The notes under the pieces were generated by a model. It made no database searches, was not told the DNA's origin, and was given only the letters and a program-made list of their open reading frames with translations. 46,095 nt of DNA from an uncultured Granulosicoccaceae bacterium. Lineage in GTDB: Bacteria; Pseudomonadota; Gammaproteobacteria; Granulosicoccales; Granulosicoccaceae. Of this stretch, positions 7,426-16,063 are shown piece after piece. The translations under genes were made by a program, and so were the position numbers. The stretch is taken from NCBI GenBank assembly GCA_938045275.1, contig CALIMV010000129.1, positions 1 to 46,095 on the forward strand, in the 5' to 3' direction. How positions within the stretch are numbered: position 1 is the first letter of the stretch; each line of letters starts with the position of its first letter.

Positions 7426-7881
7426 CTAGTCCAGCTTCACTGGAACAGAATACAAAACAAATTCAGACTGGGCAACATACGTTTCATAAAGGCTTTTGGC
7501 GGTGCTATTGTTGTTTTGAGTTAACCACCTGACATTATCGATACCGTGATTTTTTGCGAAGTTAATAACATGATCGATTAACGCGCGACCGGTGCCGGTT
7601 TTACGATGTGCAGGGTTTACGTACAAGTCGCTTAGGTAGCAGACCTTTGAGCCACTGAGTGAGCGATGCATAAGCTGATATTGTACAAAGCCGATGGCCT
7701 GACCTTGCTCGTTAATGGCAAGATCACACCAGAATGGTTCATCCTCATCGAATATCCAACCCCAAACTTGATCTTTGCAGTGCGATGGTGGTGTTACCTT
7801 GTAGAAATCGGCATATTGATCAAAAAGCGACGCCCATTGATTGCGCTCGTTTGGGTTCAATGATCTGATTGTTTTGTTCAA
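7426..7881 (-). CDS. GNAT-family N-acetyltransferase
   Basis: A 151-residue acetyl-CoA-dependent transferase. The GNAT core is visible: AIGFVQYQLMH (beta4), CYLSDLYVNPAHRKTGTGRALIDHV containing the acetyl-CoA loop R-K-T-G-T-G-R-A (about 90-110), and an N-terminal FDQYADFYKV helix. The start is TTG at 7881, supported by GAGG eight bases upstream; no ATG is available. The frame stays open upstream through the 15-bp repeats to about 8008 but contains no ATG, GTG or TTG there, so the repeats appear to be untranslated leader. Acceptor substrate unknown. The VOC gene follows 25 bp later. Confidence 0.85.
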   Translation of the reverse strand: MNKTIRSLNPNERNQWASLFDQYADFYKVTPPSHCKDQVWGWIFDEDEPFWCDLAINEQGQAIGFVQYQLMHRSLSGSKVCYLSDLYVNPAHRKTGTGRALIDHVINFAKNHGIDNVRWLTQNNNSTAKSLYETYVAQSEFVLYSVPVKLD

Positions 7882-7898
7882 GCTGCAAACCTCAATTC

Positions 7899-7988
7899 TA
7901 TGTAGCTCAGTGTTATGTAGCTCAGTGTTATGTAGTTCAGTGCTATGTAGTTCAGTGCTATGTAGCTCACTGCTATGTAATTCAGTAA
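7899..7988. repeat. Six tandem 15-bp repeats in the leader of the GNAT gene
   Basis: The unit is tatgtagctcagtgt. Copies start at 7899, 7914, 7929, 7944, 7959 and 7974; the first two are identical, the next two share two changes, and the last two diverge further, suggesting stepwise duplication. The array begins 18 bp upstream of the TTG start. On the minus strand in the GNAT frame it would read a repeated T/S-E-L-H-N/S pentapeptide, but no start codon precedes it. A copy-number change could alter leader length or expression. Confidence 0.92.
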
Positions 7989-8489
7989 TTTCTTGAGTAT
8001 TTTTGTGTTGTTAGAATCTTCCCATGGATCGCAAGTCTATTGTTAATCAAAATCGAATTGCCTGGGTTTTCAATTGTACCGAGCGTGGAAAGCCAGCGAA
8101 AAAACAATAGGGACTTATTGGCGCTGAAAATACATTGCCTTCTAGTCGAAAGCCTGGTGTATCAACGAAGTTGAATGAAGAAGCGCTAAGGTGACCAAAT
8201 GGCGTTTGTGTCGATTTGTCGGTTTATTGGTATCAGACACAGGTTGCCCTATTGAAAAGCAATTGGAGCTTGTCGAACATACAGGTACGGTTCCTTGCGG
8301 TGAGAATTAGACTTTGAGTGAACATCCAATTGCATCTTCAACTAATGCTCATTGTTAAGCTGCAACGAAACCTAAATTTGCGACCAAGCATGAGTTGTTG
8401 TGCCCGATGAATTTTCGGGCACAACAGTTTATGGTTAAAACAAATGGCCTAAAGTGATCTGGAGAAAGTGGCCATTTGTGTTCGGTTCG
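7989..8489. other. Gene-free stretch between GNAT leader and phoX
   Basis: Only very short open frames are present, such as a 28-codon frame at 8023-8109 starting ATG GAT CGC and a roughly 40-codon frame ending at about 8310; neither has recognisable similarity or a ribosome site. The stretch may hold remnants of a decayed gene. A strong hairpin at 8397-8425 is listed separately. Confidence 0.55.
8397..8425 (-). terminator. Strong hairpin downstream of phoX
   Basis: An 11-bp perfect stem, gttgtgcccga (8397-8407) with tcgggcacaac (8415-8425), and a 7-base loop, 65 bp beyond the phoX stop. No T-run follows, so it may terminate with Rho or protect the mRNA 3' end. Confidence 0.55.
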
Positions 8490-10385
8490 CTAACCGACCA
8501 ACCCACCATCATCACGTTTAATAGCAAGAACGGCCGATCGTGGCACTGCATCACCGCCTTCTGGCCAGTGACTATTGCCTTTTTCACCCGGGTGCTGAAT
8601 GCCGACAAACATAGTGCGTTTGTCCGGGCTCCAGGTGAGGCCTGTTACTTCGCATTCGTTTGGACCAACCAGAAAACGTCGAATTTCGCCGGTGACGGGG
8701 TCTCCAGCGAGCATTTGGTTATTGCCGTGCCCTTCGAACGCTTCCGCGTTAGTGTAGTTACCGTCTGTTTGAATCCACAGTACGCCGTTGGAGTCGAACT
8801 TTAGGCCGTCCGGGGAATTAAACATATTGGCTTCAGAAATGTTTTCAGAGCCAGCGTTAGCATCGCTGTGTATCTTTGGATTACCGGCCATGACATAAAG
8901 GTCCCATGAAAATTCATTGCTGGTGTGATCACCACCGTTGGGACGCCAGCGAACAACTTGACCGTACAGGTTTTCTTCGCGTGGGTTAGGGCCACCTGCT
9001 GGGGTCTCATCGCCTCCGGCATTGGGTTTAATGCCGCGGTTTTTGTTATTGGTGAGCGCGCAATACACTTCTGGCGCATTTGGATTGGCTGTTACCCACT
9101 CAGGTCGGTCCATGGTGGTAGCACCAACGGTAGAAGCTGCGATTCGTGCATGAATACACACTTCTGCCATGGATGCCATACCGCTGGTTTCGGGGTTCAG
9201 TTCTAACCATTCACCTTCACCTGTGTCGGCAAACTTTGCTGCATACAATTTGCCGTCTTCGAGCAATGAGTCTGTTTCGCCACCGGGTGCGAAAACACCA
9301 TTCGACACGTATCGGTATAGAAACTCACCACGTTCATCGTCGCCCATGTACACCACGACTCGCCCGTCATTGTTGACAACCAGCTCAGCATTCTCATGTT
9401 TGAATCGTCCTAAAGCGCTGCGCTTCTTTGGAGCGGAATCTGGGAGACGTGGGTCGATTTCTACTACATAGCCATGTCGATTGGGTTCATTGGGGCTTTT
9501 AGATACCTCGAAGCGATCGTCGATTTTGGCCCAACCATAGCCCCAGTCGCTGGCTGAAACACCATAGCGTTGTAGCTCGGGGGATACTTCGTGGGCTTCA
9601 TCGGCCGCCGAAAAATAGCCGTTGAAGTTTTCTTCGCACGCCAGGTAAGTACCCCACGGCGTTGAGCCGTTACCACAGTTATTGTAAGTGCCCAGTGGCG
9701 TTTTGCCTTCCGGGTCGGCTTCGGTTTTGAGTAAATCGTGTCCGGCAGCAGGCCCTGTCATTTCCATAGCGGTATCAGGTGTTACTCGTCGGTTGTAAGG
9801 GCTGTCTACTACCACGCCCCATTCGCCATCATCTGATTGAGCAATTTCCACCACCGTTAGGCCGTGTGCCATTTTGCCCTTGAGGATGTCGTCGTCAGTT
9901 TCAAATTTTCCTTCAGCGCGGTTTCCCCAGATGGTTGTTCGATTGGTGTATTCGTTATTCACCACCATCAGCGTTTTGTCGCCATGGGCGAATACTTCCA
10001 TACCATCGATATTGTCGCCAAATGTTCTGGCCTGGCTCTCCGCAGAACCGCGCGTGGCATGATTAAATTCGATGCTATCGGACCAAAGCGGGTCGCCCCA
10101 ACGTGTGACCACTTGCGCCGAGTAACCGGCTGGCACCGTGATATCGTCCAGCGTGTTGGCATCAATAGCGTCGAATGCAAACCGGTTGGTGGCGGCAATT
10201 GCTTCTGAGGGAGTCAGCGTTGCCGCCGAACCCAGAGCTGCCAAGCTGCCAACGGCCACTACACTTTTAAGTAAGCCTCGACGGGTTAGCGCAACTTCGA
10301 GTATGCGATCGAAATCGTTTTCCTCGGGTTTAGGGTTAACAAGCTCATCGAAATCGTCAAACGAAATTTCCTCATTCTTTTCCAT
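8490..10385 (-). CDS. phoX: PhoX-family alkaline phosphatase
   Basis: A Tat-exported phosphatase that releases phosphate from organic esters in the periplasm; characterised PhoX enzymes use calcium and iron. The 631-residue protein carries a twin-arginine signal late in its N-terminus (LTRRGLLKS, R35-R36, hydrophobic stretch to about 60 and an ATA-type end), as is usual for PhoX. Diagnostic segments follow: LGTYNNCGNGSTPWGTYLACEEN (about 235-257), GRFKHENAELV and DGRVVVYMGDDERGEF (about 335-365), and a C-terminal FVGIQHPGE. GAGGAG lies nine bases before the ATG. No clear Pho box is seen upstream, but phosphate-limited expression is expected from the family. No export or pho genes are adjacent. 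Confidence 0.93.
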   Translation of the reverse strand: MEKNEEISFDDFDELVNPKPEENDFDRILEVALTRRGLLKSVVAVGSLAALGSAATLTPSEAIAATNRFAFDAIDANTLDDITVPAGYSAQVVTRWGDPLWSDSIEFNHATRGSAESQARTFGDNIDGMEVFAHGDKTLMVVNNEYTNRTTIWGNRAEGKFETDDDILKGKMAHGLTVVEIAQSDDGEWGVVVDSPYNRRVTPDTAMEMTGPAAGHDLLKTEADPEGKTPLGTYNNCGNGSTPWGTYLACEENFNGYFSAADEAHEVSPELQRYGVSASDWGYGWAKIDDRFEVSKSPNEPNRHGYVVEIDPRLPDSAPKKRSALGRFKHENAELVVNNDGRVVVYMGDDERGEFLYRYVSNGVFAPGGETDSLLEDGKLYAAKFADTGEGEWLELNPETSGMASMAEVCIHARIAASTVGATTMDRPEWVTANPNAPEVYCALTNNKNRGIKPNAGGDETPAGGPNPREENLYGQVVRWRPNGGDHTSNEFSWDLYVMAGNPKIHSDANAGSENISEANMFNSPDGLKFDSNGVLWIQTDGNYTNAEAFEGHGNNQMLAGDPVTGEIRRFLVGPNECEVTGLTWSPDKRTMFVGIQHPGEKGNSHWPEGGDAVPRSAVLAIKRDDGGLVG

Positions 10386-10720
10386 GGGTACGTCTCCTCA
10401 AATTGGTGATTAAGTGAAATTAGTGATTAAGTGTTAATTGTTTCGAATGGTAATAGCCTTTCATGACACAGAGGTTAATGGACATATTGACCATATCCAT
10501 TTTGCAGCAAAAAGGGAAGTACTTAAGCAAGCTGATTGAGACCGTAAGGTACGGATGTGGTACAAAAAAAACCGACTGTACAATTAGATCGTACAACTAA
10601 AGTAGTGGTAGTCGAGTTATGAGTCGAAAGAGGCTTCTCTATCGTTTTAGAATCACGCGGTGGATACACCAGGCTCTGGAAATCAGGTTTGCCAGTAACC
10701 TTACCTGTCAAGAGCATTAA
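10386..10720. other. phoX leader and galactoside-operon 3' region; no gene
   Basis: No supported coding region. On the phoX side, an 11-bp direct repeat gtgattaagtg occurs at 10406-10416 and 10423-10433 (17-bp period), just upstream of the phoX ribosome site. A loosely palindromic block, ggacatattgaccatatcc, lies at about 10482-10500. A weak terminator (10564-10595) sits further along. I found no pair of CTGTCAT-like half sites at Pho-box spacing. Confidence 0.5.
10564..10595 (-). terminator. Probable terminator of the galactoside operon
   Basis: On the minus strand a hairpin tgtac-N9-gtaca (10595 down to 10577) is followed by gtcgg and a run of eight T (10571-10564). It lies about 125 bp beyond the stop of the last permease gene. 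The stem is short, so strength is doubtful. Confidence 0.4.
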
Positions 10721-11572
10721 TTAGCCTTTGGTAGCACCCAAGGTTAGCCCTGCAATAAAATGTTTTTGCATAGCAAAAAACATAAGCACTGGTGGCAACG
10801 CTGCCATAATTGCCCCTGCAGATACCAAATGCCATTGTGATATCCACTGCCCATTCAGGGTTTTTAATCCGGCAGTGATTGGCAAGGCGTGATCGCCCTG
10901 GACCAGTACTGTAGCCCAGAAGTAATCGTTCCAGATAAAGGTAAAGATCAGTACCGCAAGTGCTGCGATTGCCGGGCGCATAAGCGGCATAACGATATAC
11001 CAGAAAATTTTGAATTCGCCTACACCTTCAACACGCGCGGACTCTATGAGCTCATGGGGTAGCGCCTTGATAAAGTTGCGCATAAATAGTGTGCAGAAGC
11101 CGGCTTGAAATGCCGCATGAAAAAGCACCAGTCCGGTCACAGTATCGTACAAGCCAGTTTGAACCGAAAAGTCGCGTACCGGAACCATTAAAATTTGAAA
11201 TGGGACAAAGTTGCCAGCGACGAATAAAAAGAACAACCACATGCTTGCCTTGAACCGATAAATTGCTAACGCATAGCCAGATAAGCAACTCAAAAACAAC
11301 GTTAGAAAAACCGTAGGGATAGTGACCCGGAAAGAGTTCCAGATGTATTTACCAATTTCAGTGTTAGTGAATACCGCCGTGTAGTTTTCTATCATGTTGA
11401 AACTGGTTGGCATACCCCAGAAATTACCAGAGTTAATATCGCCAGCCGAACGGATTGATGTTAACAACACCGCAATTAGCGGCAGCAGCCAGATTAATAA
11501 CGCGATAGGCAGTGCAATTTTATAACTGCGTTGAGCGCCAGCACTGGATTTTTCTATTGGTCTTGGAAACAT
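10721..11572 (-). CDS. Sugar ABC transporter permease, MalG type
   Basis: A 283-residue inner-membrane permease with six hydrophobic segments. The cytoplasmic EAA loop that docks the ATPase reads ESARVEGVGEFKIFWYIVMPLMRPA (about 188-212), the CUT1 carbohydrate signature. AGGAGG lies seven bases before the ATG, and the gene begins 3 bp after the MalF-type gene, so they are cotranscribed. It is the last gene of the operon. With its partner permease, the binding protein at 12588 and the divergent ATPase at 20680 it should form an importer for galactosides, judged from the neighbouring alpha- and beta-galactosidases; the exact sugar is not visible. Confidence 0.92.
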   Translation of the reverse strand: MFPRPIEKSSAGAQRSYKIALPIALLIWLLPLIAVLLTSIRSAGDINSGNFWGMPTSFNMIENYTAVFTNTEIGKYIWNSFRVTIPTVFLTLFLSCLSGYALAIYRFKASMWLFFLFVAGNFVPFQILMVPVRDFSVQTGLYDTVTGLVLFHAAFQAGFCTLFMRNFIKALPHELIESARVEGVGEFKIFWYIVMPLMRPAIAALAVLIFTFIWNDYFWATVLVQGDHALPITAGLKTLNGQWISQWHLVSAGAIMAALPPVLMFFAMQKHFIAGLTLGATKG

Positions 11573-11575
11573 GGT

Positions 11576-12487
11576 TTAGCCTCCTGACTTTTCTTGACGG
11601 TACATACGCCACAAGAAAAACGATATGTAAACCATCATTATCAGAAACAGAACAACGGCTATGGCGGCACCATAGCCCATGCGATAACCATATTCCGAAA
11701 GAGCAGTCTCGTACATATAGTAGGCAAGTACGCGAGAAGAACCGTATGGCCCGCCTTGCGTCATGATCGATACCAGGTCGAATGATCGTAGTGCGCCAAT
11801 AATGGTAACGACCACAGCAATAAAGGTAGCTGGGCGTAGCTGGGGCAAGATGACATGCCACAACATGCGCCAGCCTTTGGCGCCATCTAATCTGCCAGCT
11901 TCAACCTGATCGGGAGATACATTGTTTAGACCGGTTAAAAACAGAATCATGCAGTAGGCAATTTGTGGCCACAGACCTGCTGCTATGATGCCATACGTTA
12001 CGTAGTCTTCGTCGGCAAGAATGGCTGGCGGTCTGCCGCCCCAAATACTAAAAATAAGCGCAAGAATGCCGTTGGATGGGTCGTAGAACCATGCGAACAC
12101 CAGACCAACAACGACTTGACTGATTACAAATGGAAAGAAGAACAACGATTTGTAAATGCGTATACCCCAAACATTCTGATTCAGAAAAAGGGCAATAAAG
12201 AGTCCGATTGGAACGGCCAGCATATACAGGACCAGCCAGATAACATTGTTTTTAAGCGAACGGTAGAAGTCCCGATCGTCAATAAGCTCTTGGTAGTTGG
12301 CAAGACCAATAAACTTTTTAGGGCTCAGGCCATCCCATTCATAAAAGCTGACCCAGATAGATTGGAAAATAGGAGCGATAACGTACAGCAGAAACATTAA
12401 CAGACCTGGTGCCAGAAACAGCCAGGGCGCAATTTTGAGTTTATTTTTTTTCCAGTAGCTTTGTTCGATGGTTGAGTCTACGCTCAT
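11576..12487 (-). CDS. Sugar ABC transporter permease, MalF type
   Basis: A 303-residue permease with six predicted helices, starting after a short cytoplasmic end (KKNKLKIAPWLFLAPGLLMFLLYVIAPI). The EAA loop is QVEAGRLDGAKGWRMLWHVILPQLRPA (about 205-232), containing the conserved E-A---G-D-A-------I-LP pattern. It pairs with the MalG-type permease that follows by 3 bp. The ATG is preceded by AAGG. The binding-protein gene ends 100 bp upstream, with a strong stem-loop between them that may lower permease relative to binding-protein expression. Confidence 0.93.
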   Translation of the reverse strand: MSVDSTIEQSYWKKNKLKIAPWLFLAPGLLMFLLYVIAPIFQSIWVSFYEWDGLSPKKFIGLANYQELIDDRDFYRSLKNNVIWLVLYMLAVPIGLFIALFLNQNVWGIRIYKSLFFFPFVISQVVVGLVFAWFYDPSNGILALIFSIWGGRPPAILADEDYVTYGIIAAGLWPQIAYCMILFLTGLNNVSPDQVEAGRLDGAKGWRMLWHVILPQLRPATFIAVVVTIIGALRSFDLVSIMTQGGPYGSSRVLAYYMYETALSEYGYRMGYGAAIAVVLFLIMMVYISFFLWRMYRQEKSGG

Positions 12488-12554
12488 GCCTGATGCCTTA
12501 TAAATCGGTTACTACCTGGTGTGGCGTGCCATACAAACACCACACTGGAAACGC

Positions 12555-12572
12555 CAGCACATCCTTGTGCTG
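12555..12572 (-). promoter_or_regulatory. Intercistronic stem-loop between binding protein and permease genes
   Basis: A perfect 7-bp stem cagcaca/tgtgctg with a 4-base loop, 15 bp after the binding-protein stop codon; a second, weaker inverted repeat (tggtgt/acacca, about 12512-12537) follows before the permease start. There is no T-run. The position matches the stabilising or attenuating stem-loops between malE and malF in enterics, so a role in keeping binding-protein mRNA in excess is inferred. Confidence 0.55.
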
Positions 12573-12587
12573 ACCGATGCTTATTAC

Positions 12588-13823
12588 TTATTCGTACACT
12601 TTCTCTTGTACCTTGTCGAGGCGCTTAAGAATTTCATCGCGACGTTCAGGCTTGATCATAAACTCCTGAAAACCTTCCATACCGGCTTTGGCCATTTCTG
12701 CAGGCGCATCACGGTCATAGAACTGAGCAAGGCCAGCGGCGTTTGACAGTAGTTCGAATCCGGCAGTAATGAACGGATCGTCGGCAACTTCAGCATTCTT
12801 GTTTGCAGGAAGCTGACCGAGAATCTTGTTAACTTCTGTCTGAATTTCAGCTGATGCCAGGAAAGCCAGGAACTTTTTGGCATCTTCTTTGTTCTTGGCA
12901 TTTGCTGGAATATGGAAAGTATCCGTAGGCGCTTCTTCGGCCATAGGAATTCCAGGGGTGATTTCAGGGAATTGCATGAAACCCAGCTGGTCATCGGTTA
13001 AGCCGGCTTCACGCAGTGGTGCAACTGCAAAGTTACCCATAACGTACATAGCAGCTTCGCCTTGAACCATAGGAGCAAGCGCTTCCTGCCAGCTGAACGC
13101 TGCGTGATCTTCGATAAAGTAACCGGGCTCTACAAGCTCAGCCCATTTTTCAAATACAGCAACAATGCGCTCGTCGGTGTAGGCAATTTTACCAGCGGTT
13201 AGATCGTTGTGCACTTCGTAACCGTTGGTGCGAAGGTTCAGGTAGTCAAACACACCTGCTGCGGTCCAAAGGTACTTGGTACCGATGGTGATTGGGGTAA
13301 TGCCAGCTTCTTTCAATGTAGCGCAAGCAGCCAGAAACTCTTCCCAGTTGGTTGGCACTTCAATACCTTTATCGGCAAAAATATCTTTGCGATAGTAGAT
13401 GCCCCACTGATAGTAAGTGTATGGAACACCCCATTTCTTACCATCGATAGTCATTGAAGGTGCAGTAGATGCCATAGCTTCGTCGAGACCATTTTCAGCC
13501 CAGACGTCAGATACATCTTCGAACAAACCGGCGTTGACGAAAGGTGCCATACGGTTACCGGCATACCAGGCAGCAACATCTGGAGCATCGGCTGTCAGAA
13601 AGTTTCTAATCGAAGTTTTGTAGCCTTCGTGGTCGAATAGATTCCATTTAACGGTAATGTCAGGATTGGCAGCCTCAAATTTTTCAATAACCATTGCAAA
13701 GGCTTCTTTGGGTGCTGGATCTGAGCCGTCATAGTTTATGACCAACTCACCTGCCATAGCTTGGGCGCCAAGCAGGGTGGTAACAGCAGCAGCTGCTACC
13801 GTCTTTCTGATGTGTTTTAGCAT
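12588..13823 (-). CDS. Extracellular sugar-binding protein of the galactoside ABC transporter
   Basis: A 411-residue periplasmic solute-binding protein of the cluster 1 (CUT1) type. It starts with a Sec signal peptide (MLKHIRKTVAAAAVTTLLGAQAMA, cleavage after about residue 24), then the usual beginning of the lobe (GELVINYDGSDPAP, IEKFEAANPDITVKW). The signature around 230-260 reads QEALAPMVQGEAAMYVMGNFA, and GAKFLAFLAS-like helices follow near 320. GGAG precedes the ATG by eight bases. It sits in the operon between beta-galactosidase and the permeases. A gap of 274 bp upstream leaves room for an extra promoter. The ligand is probably an alpha- or beta-galactoside, by context only. Confidence 0.92.
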   Translation of the reverse strand: MLKHIRKTVAAAAVTTLLGAQAMAGELVINYDGSDPAPKEAFAMVIEKFEAANPDITVKWNLFDHEGYKTSIRNFLTADAPDVAAWYAGNRMAPFVNAGLFEDVSDVWAENGLDEAMASTAPSMTIDGKKWGVPYTYYQWGIYYRKDIFADKGIEVPTNWEEFLAACATLKEAGITPITIGTKYLWTAAGVFDYLNLRTNGYEVHNDLTAGKIAYTDERIVAVFEKWAELVEPGYFIEDHAAFSWQEALAPMVQGEAAMYVMGNFAVAPLREAGLTDDQLGFMQFPEITPGIPMAEEAPTDTFHIPANAKNKEDAKKFLAFLASAEIQTEVNKILGQLPANKNAEVADDPFITAGFELLSNAAGLAQFYDRDAPAEMAKAGMEGFQEFMIKPERRDEILKRLDKVQEKVYE

Positions 13824-13940
13824 ATTACATTTTCTCCAATGGAGTTATCTTAAAGTTAATTTACCGCGCTACTCCTGCGGCCCGGCAGTCAATTTTCCGG
13901 CTGCTGCCAGTGCCCTGACCCCTTCAGTGGTCTATTTTTA

Positions 13941-13962
13941 GGCGTTCGAGTCGAGGAACGCC
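13941..13962 (-). promoter_or_regulatory. 7-bp inverted repeat upstream of the binding-protein gene
   Basis: ggcgttc (13941-13947) and gaacgcc (13956-13962) form a perfect stem with an 8-base loop in the gap between the GH42 and binding-protein genes. No T-run follows on the transcribed strand. It could be an mRNA-stabilising hairpin or an operator; it does not match the palindrome at 20471. Confidence 0.45.
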
Positions 13963-14097
13963 CATGATGATATGCTTTTTTGACGTTGTAAAGGGCACTG
14001 GGCAAGGCTTTTTTAGTACCAGATGTGCTGTATCGCGGTATTAATTTAGCCGGGTGAGTACAAGGGCTCATTGAGCTTTACGCTGTTCAGTGTGTTG

Positions 14098-16062
14098 CTA
14101 ATTGGTGCGCCAGGCGCCAATATCAGCCGGTTTCAATGCTGGTTGCCCCAGTGAAAATCCGGTTTTTTCGCTGAACCCATAGTGCTTCAGTAGGTGGTCA
14201 GATAAAGTGACAGGGTTTGGTCCGTAATTGAATGCCATTGCAAGCTTACCGCGCACGGCCACGCGTAAGCCGGGTCCCAAATCCACATACGGGATGTTAC
14301 ATTCATCGAGGCGAGCCGCGAGAAGCGCTAACAATGTTTGTCGGTCCGGGCACGCGTTAATGTAGTGAATCCGACTGTTTCGATAGTGAAAACCCCAGCC
14401 ATCATCGAACACGTCCTCTGCAGGAAAGTTAGCCTCAATGCGTTCACGCCAATCAACCACTGTTGCCTGATTATTGGTGGTCATTCTAATGGCGTTTGGC
14501 AGTGTCTCCACCCGTGTGACTTTTATATCAATCAAATTCTGGAAGACGCCGGGCGGCAGTTGATCTGGAATGGAGCATTCTGCCGTTTTGGAACCGGTGC
14601 GAGGAAACATAATCACCTGTGCATCACACTTTGCAAGCTTATTTGACAACGCTGTGTCTGATACAGTGCAATTGGACATTACGATCAGTTTGTAGTTGTC
14701 GAGCTTGGCAGCACTGGACACAAGGTCTACGCTTACGCCCAATTGTCGTAGTACAGAATAGATTCTTTGGGTAAAGACAAGAGGGTCATAATTTTGACCA
14801 CCGGGTTGCTGAATTCTTGCCGCCTGATCACCTGCATAGTCGAACAGTAGAGCAATTGATGCTTGCTGCATGTTTGTATCGATGCCAGCCAGCAGTTTGA
14901 TTTCTTCGCCAAGCGTTTTTACTTCACGTGCTGCATCATCGTCGATGCCATCAGGCAGGCATAAACCGGCGTGCATTTGTTCCTGAGCAAATGGTGCTTG
15001 CCGATAACGAAAATAACTGACTACCTCGGCACCGTGTGCGAATGCCTCCCATCCCCAAAGCCGTACCATGCCAGGCAGCGGTGAAGGGTTGAACGGAGCC
15101 CAATTAACTGGTCCTGGTTGTTGCTCCATTAACCACATGCGGCCCTTGCCGCACGAACGATATAAGTCGTGATGGAACGAAGATGAATCCGGGTGGCCAG
15201 TTCTAAGATAGGTCTGTTGATCAGACGCATCGGTACCATCGCGAGTGAGAAAGCCGAGCGGATAGTTGTCCCAACTCGCTACATCCAGATCGTCTGCTAC
15301 ATCAAAGTGATCAAAGTCGATAAAATTTCCCATGAAATTATGCACGATGTCACGGCCGGGAGAATGTTGTCTGAGAATATCCACCTGCAGTTTGTTGAAG
15401 GTTTTAATTTGCTCGGAAGAGAACCGCCAGTATGCAAGTCTGTGTGCCGGGTTTGATTCAGTCACAGTGCCAACTGGCACGCCTATCTCTTCAAACGTTT
15501 TGTATTCCATGCTCCAAAACACGTTACCCCAAGCCAGGTTGAGTGCTTCAATGCCATTGTATTTTGTACTGCACCAATGCTGGAATGCAGCCAAAGCAGA
15601 TTCGGAATAGCTGATCGTTGTGTCATGGCATCCGTATTCGTTGTCGGTTTGCCAGGCACAAATGGCTGGATGTTCGCCGAAGTGTTTGGCAAGTGCTGTA
15701 ACAATACGCTCGCATTCGCGACGATAGGGTTCAGAAGAAAAGCAGTAGTGTCGGCGTGAACCAAAGCCTCTCATTTGCCCGTGCTCGTCAACTGCCAGCA
15801 TGTCTGGGTTATTTTTGATTAACCAGGCTGGCGGGGTTGCGGTTGGTGTGCCCAGAATGACTTTCAGTCCGGCATTGTGCAAAGTATCGATAGCGCGTTG
15901 CAGCCAATCGAATTGATAATAGCCAGCAGCAGGCTCTAATCGACTCCATGCGAACTCACCAACGCGCACCATGGAAATACCGAGGTCCGTCATGTGCTTT
16001 GCGTCTAGTGCCCAGCGTGATTCTGGCCAATGTTCAGGGTAGTAGCAAACACCGATTTTCAT
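14098..16062 (-). CDS. Beta-galactosidase, glycoside hydrolase family 42
   Basis: Cleaves terminal beta-galactosides. The start is ATG at 16062, giving MKIGVCYYPEHWPESRW as GH42 proteins begin; an earlier TTG at 16077 lies inside the galT end. The 654-residue protein has a TIM barrel (1 to about 380) with acid/base Glu in WQTDNEYG (E142) and nucleophile Glu in MWLMEQQPGPVNW (E313), a trimerisation domain (about 390-590) and a C-terminal domain with a typical LDLGP-like end (YVDLGPGLRVAV). No signal peptide, so it is cytoplasmic and must act on imported sugar. It follows galT with one base between stop and start, so translation is coupled. Confidence 0.95.
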   Translation of the reverse strand: MKIGVCYYPEHWPESRWALDAKHMTDLGISMVRVGEFAWSRLEPAAGYYQFDWLQRAIDTLHNAGLKVILGTPTATPPAWLIKNNPDMLAVDEHGQMRGFGSRRHYCFSSEPYRRECERIVTALAKHFGEHPAICAWQTDNEYGCHDTTISYSESALAAFQHWCSTKYNGIEALNLAWGNVFWSMEYKTFEEIGVPVGTVTESNPAHRLAYWRFSSEQIKTFNKLQVDILRQHSPGRDIVHNFMGNFIDFDHFDVADDLDVASWDNYPLGFLTRDGTDASDQQTYLRTGHPDSSSFHHDLYRSCGKGRMWLMEQQPGPVNWAPFNPSPLPGMVRLWGWEAFAHGAEVVSYFRYRQAPFAQEQMHAGLCLPDGIDDDAAREVKTLGEEIKLLAGIDTNMQQASIALLFDYAGDQAARIQQPGGQNYDPLVFTQRIYSVLRQLGVSVDLVSSAAKLDNYKLIVMSNCTVSDTALSNKLAKCDAQVIMFPRTGSKTAECSIPDQLPPGVFQNLIDIKVTRVETLPNAIRMTTNNQATVVDWRERIEANFPAEDVFDDGWGFHYRNSRIHYINACPDRQTLLALLAARLDECNIPYVDLGPGLRVAVRGKLAMAFNYGPNPVTLSDHLLKHYGFSEKTGFSLGQPALKPADIGAWRTN

Positions 16063-16063
16063 G

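Noticed and set aside
7899-7988. The repeated gtagctcag string looks like the D-arm of a tRNA gene.
   Set aside because: It recurs every 15 bp with no acceptor stem, anticodon arm or T-arm around it.
7899-7988. Possible CRISPR array.
   Set aside because: Direct head-to-tail repeats of 15 bp without spacers, and no cas genes.
8023-8310. Two tiny plus-strand frames after the GNAT leader.
   Set aside because: 28 and about 40 codons, no ribosome site, no similarity noticed; kept only as a note on the gene-free stretch.
10441-10520. A Pho box upstream of phoX.
   Set aside because: The tgtcat-like words present are not at the 11-bp spacing of PhoB half sites.
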